This document shows, one piece after another, positions 1 through 12,437 of a stretch of 64,000 bases of DNA. Positions within the stretch are counted from its first letter, which is position 1. The number at the start of each line of letters is the position of its first letter. Origin of the DNA: Impatiens glandulifera. Its lineage: Eukaryota > Streptophyta > Magnoliopsida > Ericales > Balsaminaceae. Made by a program: the position numbers and the translations under genes. The DNA is taken from assembly GCF_907164915.1 (NCBI RefSeq), contig NC_061870.1, forward strand, positions 30,913,348 to 30,977,347, in the 5' to 3' direction. The notes under the pieces are model-generated. The model was given only the letters and a program-made list of their open reading frames with translations. It was not told the DNA's origin and did no database searches.

Positions 1-231
1 AAGGTTGAAAATCAGCTACCAATACCGATAGAACATGTTGATTTAAGGTTGAGAATTTCAACCCAACACGAAAAAACAATTTTTCTGACCTTCTCTAAGG
101 GACATAATTTAGAGGATTTTTTTTAGGTAATAAAACTAAGCATACTTTTACATGCATATGTAATGTACAAATGAAAATTTACAATTATTATTTTTATAGG
201 CAATTCAGTGAGATAATATAAGACTTGATTA

Positions 232-597
232 TGTAAGATTTGTCCTAGGAAGAGGGACCACTTTATGCGTGGATACTTGTCTATGATGGATTTTAAGCTT
301 ATATTTTATTAAAATTTATATATTATAATGAATTGTAAATCTTTATTGGATTTATAAGTTGTAATTTATTCTTTTGGGTTTTTGATTTACTTCTATAAAT
401 AGAAACATTGTAACATAAGGTTAATTGAATCAATATTTAATGAAAAATATATAAAATGGACGACTCTTAAAGAATGAGGATGTATGCATTTGTTGGCCGA
501 ACTCGGTTATATATATCTTGTGTTCTTTATTATTCTTTACCCATATATCTCTATATCTTTTTTTTATCGTGTGTTTAAATTAGATTATTTTTCAACA
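232..597 (+). mobile_element. Copia-type 5' LTR remnant
   Basis: The block looks like a plant Ty1-Copia long terminal repeat. It opens with TGTAAGATTTGTCC, carries a TATA-like CTATAAATAGA at about 393, and ends TTTTTCAACA at 597, which is the usual ...CA terminus. A degenerate initiator-tRNA primer-binding site follows two bases later. I could not find a matching 3' LTR in the window, so the element is truncated or its 3' part was replaced by the Gypsy-like block after 2100. The left boundary is a guess; the right boundary is well supported by the primer-binding site. Confidence 0.5.
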
Positions 598-599
598 AA

Positions 600-614
600 T
601 GATATTAGAGCATG
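600..614 (+). other. Degenerate retrotransposon primer-binding site (tRNA-iMet)
   Basis: TGATATTAGAGCATG differs by only two transitions over its core from TGGTATCAGAGC, the sequence complementary to the 3' end of plant initiator tRNA-Met used to prime Copia reverse transcription. It sits two bases after the LTR end, as expected. The short frame beginning ATGCCAGAAACC at about 654 stops after 15 codons, so the gag gene is dead. Confidence 0.55.
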
Positions 615-2099
615 TTTTGAGAATATTTAATCTAATGTATTTGTAAAGATATGCCAGAAACCCTAACCAACATTGAAGAAGTTGTTGCAAATTTGTGATT
701 TTGTCAAAATTGATGATTGTTTGAGAAAACGATATTGGTGACAGAATAATTAGTTGTTGTGAAGATTTGAGTCAAAATCTTCAGTTGCTATACCAGAAAT
801 AATCGAACTTTCGAAGAATTGCGGCTCATGGCAAAAGCAACCAAAAATATCGTTGAACGAGACTTCTCAGTCACTTTCCTTGCGAGTTAAGAATTTGAAT
901 AATCGTCTACATGAGATTAAATTTATCATCTATATCTTAACATAGAAGAAAAATGAACTCGAGCTCTTTAAGCAAGAATCTCTACTAATTGTAGAAATAC
1001 TCGTAACTTAGCCCCGAACACATTTCGAATCCGAGTCTCCGTGATTTATGGATAGGATCAAAGTTTTTTCTATTTTTAAACATTATTTGAAACAGAATTG
1101 GGAATAGTCATTCCAAGGCATGACCAAATGAGTGATTGATGTTTCACCCAGTTGTGAAGATCAGTTTGTAAAACCAAAAGGGAGAAAGATTATGTTGAAA
1201 TACTCCCTAAGTGATAAAAGTCCTCTGAAAGTCGACGATTTTAATCTAGCTACGAAGGACATTTTGTCACGTTAAAACCAAAGCTCCCTTCAACAAGATC
1301 GGTTGATATTTTCACCATGTTACGAATGACACTTTGTCAGACCAAAAATAGATAAGTTACATATTAGAACCACTCCTCTCATAACCAATCCCCAGCTGAA
1401 TTGTGATTTTTTTCAACCAGTTATGAAGGTCATTTTGTAAAATATCTCTCCAAAGTCCTATTTTGTAATAGGAACCCACGCTCATTGTTATAATCTCTCG
1501 AAAACCTATATATTGATATATATACAACAAGTCATTGTTATGATTTGTAAAGCCCTACTGTAATAGGCATCTAGTAGGTTATCATCGTAAATTATTCCCT
1601 CAAAGTGATTGTTATCACCATTTCCCCACAATAAGTCATATCATATCATAGGCATCCATGGAAGTCATTATTATAACTAGCCTCTAACAGCAAATTCCTT
1701 CTCGTAAAGAATATAGCGTGATTATTATCACTATTCCCTAGGAAAGTATTCCATAGGAGAATTCTATCTACTTCTCAATCAAGCCCAATCTATGGATAGG
1801 CGCTATCAAACATTGTTAAGGTATGATTATTGTAATAATCCATCCCCAACTAGAGCCCTATAGCATGCGTAAGACTATTGTGATAGTCTATCCCCAAACA
1901 AGTTTCAACTAACGAATGATAGTGTGCCGATATGACTTATGAATCACTATTATGATTCATCCGCAACATTTGTTGACATCCATGTTCTATCTTTCTACCT
2001 TATTATAATTAGTGTACAAATTTCAAAATGTTCAAACCTCGAACCCATGTTTTCTTAAAATAAATTTGATTTTATTCAAACTTGGTTCGAGAGAGGCAT
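615..2099. mobile_element. Decayed retroelement interior with tandem motifs
   Basis: No open frame of note. From about 1150 to 1440 a loose motif of the form GAAGGWCAnTTTGTnAnAcC recurs about four times (near 1156, 1252, 1319, 1423) at 67-104-bp spacing. It is followed by the hairpin array listed separately. Given the LTR and primer-binding site on the left, it is probably a decayed retrotransposon interior, but no protein domain is recognisable. Confidence 0.35.
1532..1958. repeat. Array of short hairpins with a common loop
   Basis: Six short inverted repeats lie in about 430 bp: TCATTGTTATGA (1532), GTGATTGTTATCAC (1605), GTGATTATTATCAC (1718), GATTATTGTAATAATC (1825), GACTATTGTGATAGTC (1873) and GAATCACTATTATGATTC (1941). 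The centres are alike (about TTRTT or TATTRT), while the stems differ but stay complementary. Several are followed by ATCCCCAAC-like text. Function unknown; it may be a decayed tandem repeat. Confidence 0.55.
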
Positions 2100-2680
2100 T
2101 ATGTAAGCATGAAAATTTGATATTACCTTATTTTATATATAATATTACTAATTTATAGTAATATTAAAATAATATTTTGAATTTTTAAATTTAAAATAAT
2201 CCAAAAAGATTAAAAATTAAATTAGGGTTAATTATTGTAATAATTAAACCCTAATTAGAAAAATTAAATAAAATTTTAAAAATAATTTGAGGTTAAAATA
2301 TTATATTTATTTTACCCAAATTAAACCCCAAAAGAGTTGAAACTATTTAATTATGATTTTAAACATAATTTATGTTTTAAAATAATTAAATAAATACCCA
2401 AAAATAAATTAAATAAACATAATTTTTATTATGTTGTCAATAATATTTAATATTTTGTGTATTAATTTGGTGAAGAAAAACGTAAGAAAGAGTTTAAAAA
2501 TTCGATTTCAAATAACTTTTTTATTAAAATTAAAAGTTGATGATCTAGTGTGGCCGAAAATAAAGAATTTTATTGCAACAGAATTTAGGGTAATCGGATC
2601 AGCGGTGAATTTTCATCTAGCGCTCAAGAAGACGACACGCCATCTAGCTATAGTCAAACGCGCGCTCTTGGGTCCACACG

Positions 2681-2972
2681 CAGGGTCGGCCCTGGGGTAA
2701 GCCCGGCAAGCCCTTGGGCTAGGGCAGTCCATTCCCTAGGGCAGCCCAATTATTAAAATTAGTAAGATATTTTATTAAATTTGTTTTTAAACAAAAAGTG
2801 TTGTAGCTTAGTGGTGGAAGATAAGTATGTAAATTTTTTTGTTCATGGGTTTAAATCTCACCCAAAACTATTTTTTTAATCCATTTTTTAAATTAGACTT
2901 AAGGCAACAACAAAAATATCAATTTTTTTTCTACCCGAGGTTGGGGCAGCCCAAATCTCAGGGCCGGCACTG
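2681..2972. mobile_element. hAT-type MITE with 8-bp target duplication
   Basis: The left end reads CAGGGTCGGCCCTGGGG; the right end, on the other strand, reads CAGTGCCGGCCCTGAGA. These are near-identical terminal inverted repeats starting CAG, typical of hAT elements. The flanks are TCCACACG (2673-2680) and TCCACATG (2973-2980), an 8-bp target duplication with one mismatch, the hAT target length. At 292 bp with no open frame it is non-autonomous. Inside it, TAGCTTAGTGG (2804) and GGTTTAAATCT (2848) resemble tRNA A and B boxes. Confidence 0.85.
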
Positions 2973-3344
2973 TCCACATGGGATCAGCTAACGGGATGTT
3001 AACCCCGTTAGCTCGATCGCCCAAACGCTGACGGATCTCCAACGGAATGCTAACAGAGCTTTCAATTAAACAAATGACGTCGTTTCGTTCTTCTTCTTCG
3101 TGAACTCCAAGAGGCCCGCGATGGACGTCGATGATATTCCATAAGAGTTATCTTTTCCATTTCTCAACATTATCCCTCCCTTTTCACCCTCGTGCACGTC
3201 TCTACCTCGCCTTCAATTCCCCTCGCCTTTGAAGTCAAATCTTATACTCTAGCTAGGCTGCCAAGGACAAACTTAAATTCGAAGGATAAAACTTTAGTGG
3301 CAAAATTGAAGTCGAATTTGTTCACCACAACCGACCTAGCTTGG

Positions 3345-3352
3345 TATAAATA
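3345..3352 (+). promoter_or_regulatory. TATA box of the LTR-like block
   Basis: TATAAATA stands in a TTGGTATAAATAGCC context, followed about 30 bp on by CCAATCCATCAACCAATC-like leader sequence. It looks like the promoter of a plant LTR and not that of a nearby gene, since no downstream open frame exists. Confidence 0.4.
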
Positions 3353-4337
3353 GCCTCTAGGTGATCTTCTTCCAATCCATCAACCAATCATCAAACATTA
3401 CAGATTAATTCAAATAATTGAAGAACTCCAGCGAACTAATTTTTTTGAAAATCTTTTCCGACGATCAAAGTTTTGATCCAAGGCTTGGGAAAGCTTCCTA
3501 CACATCATTGGAGTGTTCTCCCATCGTTGGTAAGCTTCTAGATCCACTGTAATTCAATTTGTGATTTGAAATTGGATTTTTCCAAGTTTGATCGGGTTGA
3601 TCATATTTAGAATTCAATTTTGTGTTTTCTTTGTTTGAAATCACTCCCTAGAGGATTTTTTAAATTTTTTGTCGAAAGAAATTTGATCAATTAAACCTAT
3701 ATCGAAAATACCCAATTTTAATTTAAAATTTGGAATTTCGTGTTCTTGAGCTTTTAGTCTTGAATTTTGATTCAAATAGTTTCCTAACATATTTGTAAAC
3801 ATATTAGGATGATTTCCAAATCATAAAAATAGCATTCCGATCATGTTTGATCCAACTGGAATTTTAGAAAAAATAAGTTTGAATTTAAGTTTTGAGTTAT
3901 GTTACAGAGCTTGTATGATGTTCTTGTTTTTGTTGTGTTCGACTATAATCATCAATTCAAAGTTGTTGGAACAAGAACTATTCCATGAGATGGCCTAAAT
4001 CAAAAGTTCCCAAAAAAATCATTTTGAAAAATCAATTGTGATTGAGTTTGATTGATTGTGTTTAGGGTTAGGGGTTATGATCCCTACATTCATATGAGTT
4101 GTTTGCAATTTATAAAGACCATGATTTCATGATCTGTATCAAGATACAAACCTGCAATTCTTCATACCAAATGAAGAACACTCGGTCCCTAACGACCGAG
4201 TCTTGTAGGATCGGGACCGAGAAACAGAACTGAGAATCCTTGGTCCTGACCGAGACCGAGGACCGAGACCAAGGACCGGTGTTCTTGAGTCAGGATAGAG
4301 ACCTAGGACTAGTGTTCTTGAGCAAAGACCGAGGAGT

Positions 4338-4560
4338 CCGACTGAGGTTTTTAACCTATGACCTGAGATTAAGACTCCCAAGTCTCACGATCGAGGTTTC
4401 TAACATAGGACTAAGAGGTCTGACCTAGGACCGAGACTCCTAGGTCCCACGACCAAGTTTTTTAACCTAGGACTAAGAGGTCTGGCCTGGAACCGAGACT
4501 CCCAGTTCCCATGACTGAGGAAGCTAGACCTAAGACCGAGACTCCCAAACCTAGGATCGA
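4338..4560. repeat. 62-bp minisatellite, two good and two decayed units
   Basis: Units 4391-4452 and 4453-4514 are both exactly 62 bp and share TAGGACTAAGAGGTCTG and ACCGAGACTCC. Shorter decayed units flank them (4338-4390 and after 4515). Further GACCGAG motifs extend left to about 4190. Open frames on both strands here are by-products of the repeat. Confidence 0.75.
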
Positions 4561-5500
4561 GCCTCCCGAATACCAATATCAATCCCTCTAGTCCCTTGAC
4601 CAAGTGTTTTGAGCCCTGATCCAGACTACCCTGGTCTAGTAGAGCCCAAATCGATTAAAACCGAACCCAAGCCCTATGACCCCGATCCTAAGGCTTGTTT
4701 GGTTTCATTTTCATAAATCCAAAATAATTTTTTAATTTTGGGACCCCAATCCATTTTCAAATAAGCCCGAAAGGTCAGAAAATGATATTTAAATATTTTC
4801 GGGATATTTCTCAAATATTTATTTTGGCTAAGGCCCTGTTTGGAATTTATTTATAAATTCTAATACTTTTCTAATATTTTTCAGAGTTTTTACTCAATCT
4901 TATATCAATGCAATCACATGTACGCCTTCTAAATAAATTTTGTACAATTATTTACGTAATCTAAATCTACCATAGTTTAGGACCTCGAACTACTAACTAA
5001 AAGAAATAAATGTTATAAATAAAAATTTTGATAGCCACATTTTTACTTTAAAAATAAAACCATCATTTGATGGGCGTAGAGGACATAACATGAAAGCCCT
5101 CTCCCGAGCATAACCAAAAAAACGAACTCCTTATGAAAACTTTAGTATGAAGTACGTTTATACACGTACCTTTTTATTGATTTTTCTAAAATCATTTGAC
5201 GACTCTCTTTTCAAATAAATAATCTTTTAAATTAGTTATGTTTTGATTGATTTAAATCAGGCTTTAATCAAATTGTTATTTGATCCTAAGATTATTAAAA
5301 ATTTGAATGAAATTAATTATTTTATATGATTAATTTTAAAAGTCTTGGTATTCTCGAAATTTTTTAAAAATAATGTTTCATTTTAATAATATGAATAGCA
5401 TGCAAACCATGGTTGAAACGTATCGAACCTCGAGTCACCCTATGATGCCCCGTAATTCCACGTGTCACGTGCTAAGCTACGGGGGCCAATCCCGGAGGTT

Positions 5501-5781
5501 ACAATCATCAATTACAATTTCAATTTCATGGTTACCAAAATGATATTAATATATAATGATAAATAATATCATTTAAGTCCAATCTTTAGATTTTTCCATT
5601 ACTATAAGTAGAAATGACATAGTTAAAGTGCATGTTGGATATCGTTGTCTTAGCTAAATTAGATATAGAAAAATATTAAACATTAGGGAGAGTTATTCTC
5701 ATAATATAGTTTTATTTTTGATAGGACGCGTGTCTCCATCTGAATTAGACGTTATGCGTTAAAAATATATTAGTAGTTTTC
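5501..5781. other. A+T-rich spacer
   Basis: No open frame, RNA gene or clear repeat boundary seen between the LTR-like block and the LINE scrap. Confidence 0.5.
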
Positions 5782-6006
5782 ATGCGAGACATTACTATAA
5801 TTTGTTCGTTAAGAAGATTTCATATATTTTTGTTGGAAAGAGTTTTGGGAGTAAGATTTTATTCATTATCTCGTTTTTTTGGATGGAATTTTATTCAAGG
5901 TGGAATTTTTATGGATGATATTTGTATGAAAAAATGTTGTATTATGGTTAATCGTATGCGTCATGAAGAGGTTGAATTGACAACTCACTTATTTTTACAT
6001 TTTTGA
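5782..6006 (+). pseudogene. LINE ORF2 C-terminal (zf-RVT) scrap
   Basis: The 74-codon frame matches the C-terminal zinc-binding region of plant L1-type reverse transcriptases in pattern: FGWNFIQGGIFMDD corresponds to the usual F-x-W...GxIxTxD stretch, and ELTTHLFLHF to the ...E-x-T-x-HLFLHC end. The key cysteines are lost (CxxC has become RMRHE and the final C is F), so it is a dead fragment. Nothing upstream in frame extends it. Confidence 0.5.
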
Positions 6007-6235
6007 GTGGTGACTAGTACCTAAAGTCTTTTGTGAAGTATTATTGGGATTTACTGTGTGATACCCAAGTCTTTGAATAATTGCTAAAAAGTTTGAATTT
6101 ATACGATTAATATAGTAGTACTACATATTTGAGTTATCATTCCAATTAATTTTTAATGGACTATCTAGGTTGAGAGTAATCGATGAACAATCAATTATCG
6201 TATTTGTTCGATGTGTATCATTTATAATACTATTA

Positions 6236-7004
6236 GGTAGTGTTTGGTATGCGGTAATAAGAGGTATAACACTATTGGTATAGTATAAATTATGACAATA
6301 GTGTTTTAATATGATGTTTGTCAGGATTTTACTATTGATATAAATTTATATCTATATATAATTTATATCTCATGTTTGGTATTAAATTGTAACTAGTCCC
6401 TTAGTTACAACATTTTTCTTATATCACTTAATTTTTAATTTCTCATTCTACTCTTTATTAATATTATATATAACCTATTATTATATAATATATTTTATTT
6501 AATTTTAATATTATTATTATATATAATTATTTTTTAAAATAATTTAATATTTTAATTAAAATATATTTATTTAATTTTAAATAGAAAACTTGTCAAAAGA
6601 ATATACATCATTATAATTTTATATATTTACTTATATTATAAATAATATTGTTTATTTTATATATTATTTTTATTTTAAGTTTATTGTATTATAATTAATA
6701 ATAATTTTTAAATTAAATAAATATAATTTATCGTTTATATTATAATTATTTTTTTATATTTTAAATAAAATTACATTAATTATTAAATAATAAAACACAA
6801 TAATTTATAATATAAATAAATATAAATAATAATAATAATTTTAAATTCATATTTATACAACTTATATTATATCCTTGTACTATATACTAAACACAAAATT
6901 ATAAACTATATATAACTTATATCATTTCTTATAATTTATATCAAACACCAATAACCTATATAACTTATACACTATATAATTTGTACAACGTACCAAACGC
7001 TACC
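6236..7004. mobile_element. Tourist/PIF-Harbinger-like MITE
   Basis: The left end is GGTAGTGTTTGGTA (6236) and the right end on the other strand is GGTAGCGTTTGGTA (ending 7004), 13 of 14 bases identical. TTA flanks both sides (6233-6235 and 7005-7007), the three-base target duplication of PIF/Harbinger elements. The interior is almost pure A+T with no coding capacity. At 769 bp it is on the long side for the class. Confidence 0.8.
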
Positions 7005-7007
7005 TTA

Positions 7008-7796
7008 TAACGTTTTATGAAGTTTGTTACGAAAGTCGGTGAAATCGGTCGGGAGTTAATCGTTTTTCTAAAGGACCAACGAACTCGATAAGATATTGGG
7101 TAACGTGATTGTATTCAATTCTTCTTCTTTTTTTCTTTTTATTTCTTTTTTTTCATGGCATTTTTGTTGCTAAACGATTCTTATCATTTTTAATATACAT
7201 GGATATTCCAAAAACAATATAATAATAAAATAAAAAATAATAATAATTAAAATAAAAAGTATTTTAATATTTTAATTAATTAATTTAGTGATGTAATAAA
7301 TGAAATATAAGAAAAATTATATTTGATTAAGGTTAGATTATTTAAATAATTTCAACCAAACAAAGTCAAAGAAAGACATATTTATCTTATTCTATTTTAA
7401 TATTTTGATTAATTAATTTAGTGATGTAATAAATGAAATATATAAAAAAAATTATTAAGTGATGTGATTAATGTCTAATGAGACATGATTCTTGAATTGT
7501 TAAATGATTTTTTTTTTATTAGACCTCACAATTTGTAGCTCATTTTTGTTAAAGTTATATATATAAAAAGATATTTTTATCTTAATAATTTTAATCGTCA
7601 TTAACTTATTACTTACATTACATTTATAAACAAATAAATAAAATATTAATGTCACTAATTTAACTACTCAATTTCAGCTAATAGAATGTTTTATCTACCG
7701 AATTTCATATAATCGATAGTCAAAACTCTCACTTTCATAGTTAAATTAGTAGTATAGATTTTTTATTTATTTATTTATAAATGAAGGTAAATAATA
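7008..7796. repeat. A+T-rich spacer with a 50-bp direct repeat
   Basis: A near-identical stretch ATTTTAATATTTTRATTAAT...GATGTAATAAATGAAATAT appears at 7261-7308 and 7394-7441, 133 bp apart. Nothing else is recognised in this spacer. Confidence 0.55.
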
Positions 7797-8931
<1,135 letters not shown>

Positions 8932-8940
8932 TAAATAATA

Positions 8941-10398
8941 AGTTAACGAGGTTTTAAACTGTTAAGACAAAATCTCGTTTCGTATAATTTTAGCAATAAA
9001 AAGTCCCAGTAATATTTAAAAGATATAAAATCTTAATTGGATCAAATAAGAATATTCAATTTGACAATTATACCTTTTATATATTTTTATTTAACAAAAT
9101 CCAGGTATTGGCCTTTTGATTTAACCATGATTTCTTCTTTGTTTTGAATGTAAGTGACCGCCTATAGGGTATTGATTTTCTAAAAAAATTCTCTATTCAG
9201 TGTATTTTCTCCTTTATTTTTTTTTCTCGTTTGTTTTATTTTCTTTCAGTTCACTTTTACTCTTAATGTGTTTTGAATGATTTCCTTGAAAGGAGAAATT
9301 CGTTCTTCTTTTATTTTTTTCTCTTTCTCATCTTTCTTTATTTTGTCTAAATTATTTGAATAATTTTTTTTTTCAAGATTCATGTTATCTTCTAATGTAG
9401 GATTTATTGGGAATTTTAAAACGAATAATACTTTTATATTATAATCAATCAATCAATGTGTTATGAGTAAATGCACAAGTTATCCAAATATAAAATAAAA
9501 GAAATAAAAGATCAAGCACAATAAAATAACACCAAATTTACGTGAAAAACTCTCTCAACTTGAAAGGTAAAACCACGGGAACAACTAACAAATTTCACTA
9601 TAAACAATAAACGGATACAAATGTTTTTCTAAACTTTAAACATAAAGTTGAGGTATACAAACAGAGACAACCAATTTCATTCCGACTCAATCAAGTTTAT
9701 ATATAAGACAACAAGAAATTGGAACTTGAAGGTGATAAAAGTAAGGAGATCATTATTGCATCATTCTTTTCTTCTTCCTCTGTTTCTTCTTCTATGGTTC
9801 TTCTTCTATGTTTCTAATCTTAGTTTGTTTGTTTAATTCAATGTCTAATTGGGCTAGACCCACAAGGCCCAACATGATCTATCTACTCAAGAATACAAAG
9901 GTTTTCTTACAAATTGTTTCGTTTCCATATGGTGGTCTCAAGTATCCTTCTAGTCGCGTCCAAGTAGAGCGAGGTCATGTTGTTGCCACTTGCTTGCTAG
10001 GTCGGAGGATGTTGTTTCAGATATTGGAATCCCAATAATAAGACTTGATTGTTGTAGATATGGTGTTTTTTTTATTCTTGTGAGTTGTGATTCTTAAATG
10101 TCTTTTCTTGTTCTATTATCAAATTTATTGTGTTAGATAATTGTACAACAGCTTAAACTATATGATGATTATGTTTTATATATATGTATAAAACCTATTG
10201 AAGAAAAAATGCTGATGAACACACTTATAATGAATTAGGAAATAAAATCACACTATATATATGAGTACAATCTTTTGATTTGACTTTGTTTTTCTTCTAG
10301 CAATTAATTAGCATTTAGCAGTTAGTGGATTCTAATTGACAAATTGGTCCATGCCAAGCTCTTTAATTATATATATATATATATAATAGGCATAATAA
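8941..10398. other. A+T-rich spacer, probable retroelement debris
   Basis: No gene is recognised. The part from about 9520 to 9640 (AATTTACGTGAAAAACTC ... CCACGGGAACAACTAAC) has the look of a widespread plant retroelement leader, but boundaries cannot be placed. Small open frames at 9648-10038 have no family resemblance. Confidence 0.3.
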
Positions 10399-11202
10399 TT
10401 AAACTCTAACAAAGAAAATACTAAGTTCGGGTCCAGTATTCCCATCCGGGTTCATCATATAATAAGTTTCCGAATCTCTAGACCCAACCACACGTTCAAA
10501 GTAAGCTCTCATATAAGTCATCTCTCCGTCGGTTGACTCTTGGCCGGACGGCAACACTCCGGCCCCCATAGAAACAGCCTGAAGTGTCTGAACAATAACA
10601 TTCAGGTCATCATCAGTAGCCTCTCTTTTAACACCATATCCTGTTTTTCTCCCGTTACAATACATAGTCCATATGGGCTCATCCATCATCTTGGTCTTGT
10701 CGCTCGGATGCTTCTCGCATTCCAGTGCAATTCGAACCAAACCCGACCCCATGTCCTGGAGCAGTTTTCCAGTCATAATGGACAACTCCAGGACAAGCAT
10801 GGGTAGACATCTCGGGTTTTCTTGGATCACTAAATTAACTCGGGATCTCTTGCATCCAAATAGGGTACCCGTCACACGGGTACCACCGTGGACAACGTGG
10901 TTGCTCCCTCCTTCGTGGAGGCGAGTGACGTGGATAGACGGCATACGGCAGGTGGGATTCATGATTGGGAATGAACGAAAAACGGAACGGAAACCATTTA
11001 GTAGTTTCTTGGATTTGGATGGTTTTCTGTGAATTGATGATTCTTGAGGAGGAGAAGGGGATGGGGAATTATGATGAGATTGTTTTTTGTGCTTTGGACG
11101 TGACCGATTGGGTGATCGGTCAGGCGCCGGGTAGGTGGTGGGAGTTGGAGAATGTGACCGCCTTGGTGGCGTTGGCGGCGGAGAAGATTTAGGTGTTGGC
11201 AT
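10399..11202 (-). CDS. MIZU-KUSSEI1-like protein (DUF617)
   Basis: A single-exon gene for 267 residues. Residues 1-75 are a low-complexity Pro/Ser/His/Lys-rich tail. From about residue 85 to the end lies the plant-specific DUF617 (MIZ1) domain, recognised by GTRVTGTLFGCKRSRVN, ELSIMTGKLLQDMGSG, EPIWTMYCNGRKTGYG and the C-terminal SETYYMMNPDGN...GPELSIFFVRV. The family's founding member, Arabidopsis MIZ1, is needed for root hydrotropism and acts at the endoplasmic reticulum membrane; related members are less well known. The intron-free layout and the length (MIZ1 itself is slightly longer) fit the family. The start is the first ATG of the frame and gives the usual variable N-terminus. It is uncertain which paralogue this is. 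Confidence 0.9.
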   Translation of the reverse strand: MPTPKSSPPPTPPRRSHSPTPTTYPAPDRSPNRSRPKHKKQSHHNSPSPSPPQESSIHRKPSKSKKLLNGFRSVFRSFPIMNPTCRMPSIHVTRLHEGGSNHVVHGGTRVTGTLFGCKRSRVNLVIQENPRCLPMLVLELSIMTGKLLQDMGSGLVRIALECEKHPSDKTKMMDEPIWTMYCNGRKTGYGVKREATDDDLNVIVQTLQAVSMGAGVLPSGQESTDGEMTYMRAYFERVVGSRDSETYYMMNPDGNTGPELSIFFVRV

Positions 11203-12437
11203 TATAAATATTTTAAGGTTAATATTGTTTGGTCGGAGGTGAAGAAATAAGAAAATATGTTGTCCATATTTATATATGTATGAGAAACATATTAATGGTG
11301 CTTGGGATGTATGTATATATGCCTCGCACGTACTATTTTCATTTTCGGTTTGTTACTAACAGACGTGGTTTTATTTATTTATTTTATTATATAAAAGGTA
11401 CTTATTATATTTTAAGATCATATAATTTTCTTAAATGAAACTATAACTTGCGATTTTATGGAAAATAATATAATCTGTATTGTAATTTTGACTATATATA
11501 TATATAGTATGGTCATTTGAAGAATACATGAAATCAGGATCTTTAGGTGGTGATCTGGTTAATTTTGAAGGAATAGTGTAGATCCGTTTGAAAGAAAATG
11601 TATATATATTTTTAGAATACATTAAATCTTATTATTATTATGGTGGTGATCTTCTTAATATATATAGGTAATATATGTATGATAGTTTACTTTAACATTT
11701 GAAGGATATATGAAATCTGATTATTAATGATGTGATTAAATCCATTCAAAGATTACTGCAATAAAATTTATATTCATTAAAAATATTTATAATAAAATAA
11801 TTTAATTAAAGTAATTTAAAAATACATTATAATAAGATTAATATGACCCTAACAGTCTTAACTTAAAAACAAAACAAAAAAAAAAATCAATCAATTAATA
11901 GCTTAAACACCTACCAAATAGAATGCTCTTTAAAAGGAAAATTGCCTAATTTATGTTTAAAAGACATCTGTTAATTTAAATAAAACCAAAAAATTTATTT
12001 AGTTAAGAAAATCAAGCAAGCAAGCAATTCATTCCCATTGAGATGCATAGAGGTTATTCACATAGGGTTATTTAAGAAAATTACCTAAATAGGTCACTGT
12101 CTGTAAAGTCTGCCTGACCAGTAGTAACATAATAATAACCATACTTACTTACTCCTCCTAGTACCAATAATAATATTAATAATAATAATAATAATAGTAA
12201 TAAAAATAAAAACCCATAATCAAGTCAGAATCTTTTTGCCAAACAAAAGTCAGCTTGGACACTTCATTCTTCTTCTTCCAACCCTCTCACAAATGCCCCA
12301 ATTTCACCAACCAAACTACTTATAATGTATAATAGATATAGTTCTTACCCATATTCGGATATGACTAAGCAAGTCTTTAGTTATTATTATTTTTTTACAG
12401 AACAGAAGAGGAGCCAGCCAGTAAGCCAGCCAGCAAA
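11203..12437. other. Spacer between MIZ1-like and ERI1-like genes
   Basis: It contains the upstream region of the MIZ1-like gene and the 3' end of the exonuclease gene. An AAT microsatellite lies at about 12166-12203. TATA-like A+T runs are too common here to single one out. No open frame is convincing. Confidence 0.5.

Larger units (their letters stand above)
2100..5500. mobile_element. Gypsy-type LTR-like block (solo or truncated)
   Basis: A long non-coding block starts near TGTAAGCATG (2104) and ends near a C+G-rich stretch finishing GGAGGTTACA (5491-5500), the TG...CA pattern of LTRs. In the middle is a promoter-like TATAAATA followed by a leader-like stretch with plant LTR character. 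It is interrupted by a hAT MITE and contains 62-bp minisatellite units. I see no flanking target duplication, no primer-binding site after the right end and no pol domain. The ends and the family assignment are inference. Confidence 0.35.

Noticed and set aside
4139..4603. Overlapping frames on both strands
   Set aside because: Both arise from the GACCGAG-rich tandem repeats; no known domain and no gene-like context.
9648..10038. Two small plus-strand frames
   Set aside because: Not family-like; the surrounding sequence looks like retroelement debris.
10540..11192. Plus-strand frames across the MIZ1-like gene
   Set aside because: They are the complement of a clear DUF617 coding frame and show no family resemblance.
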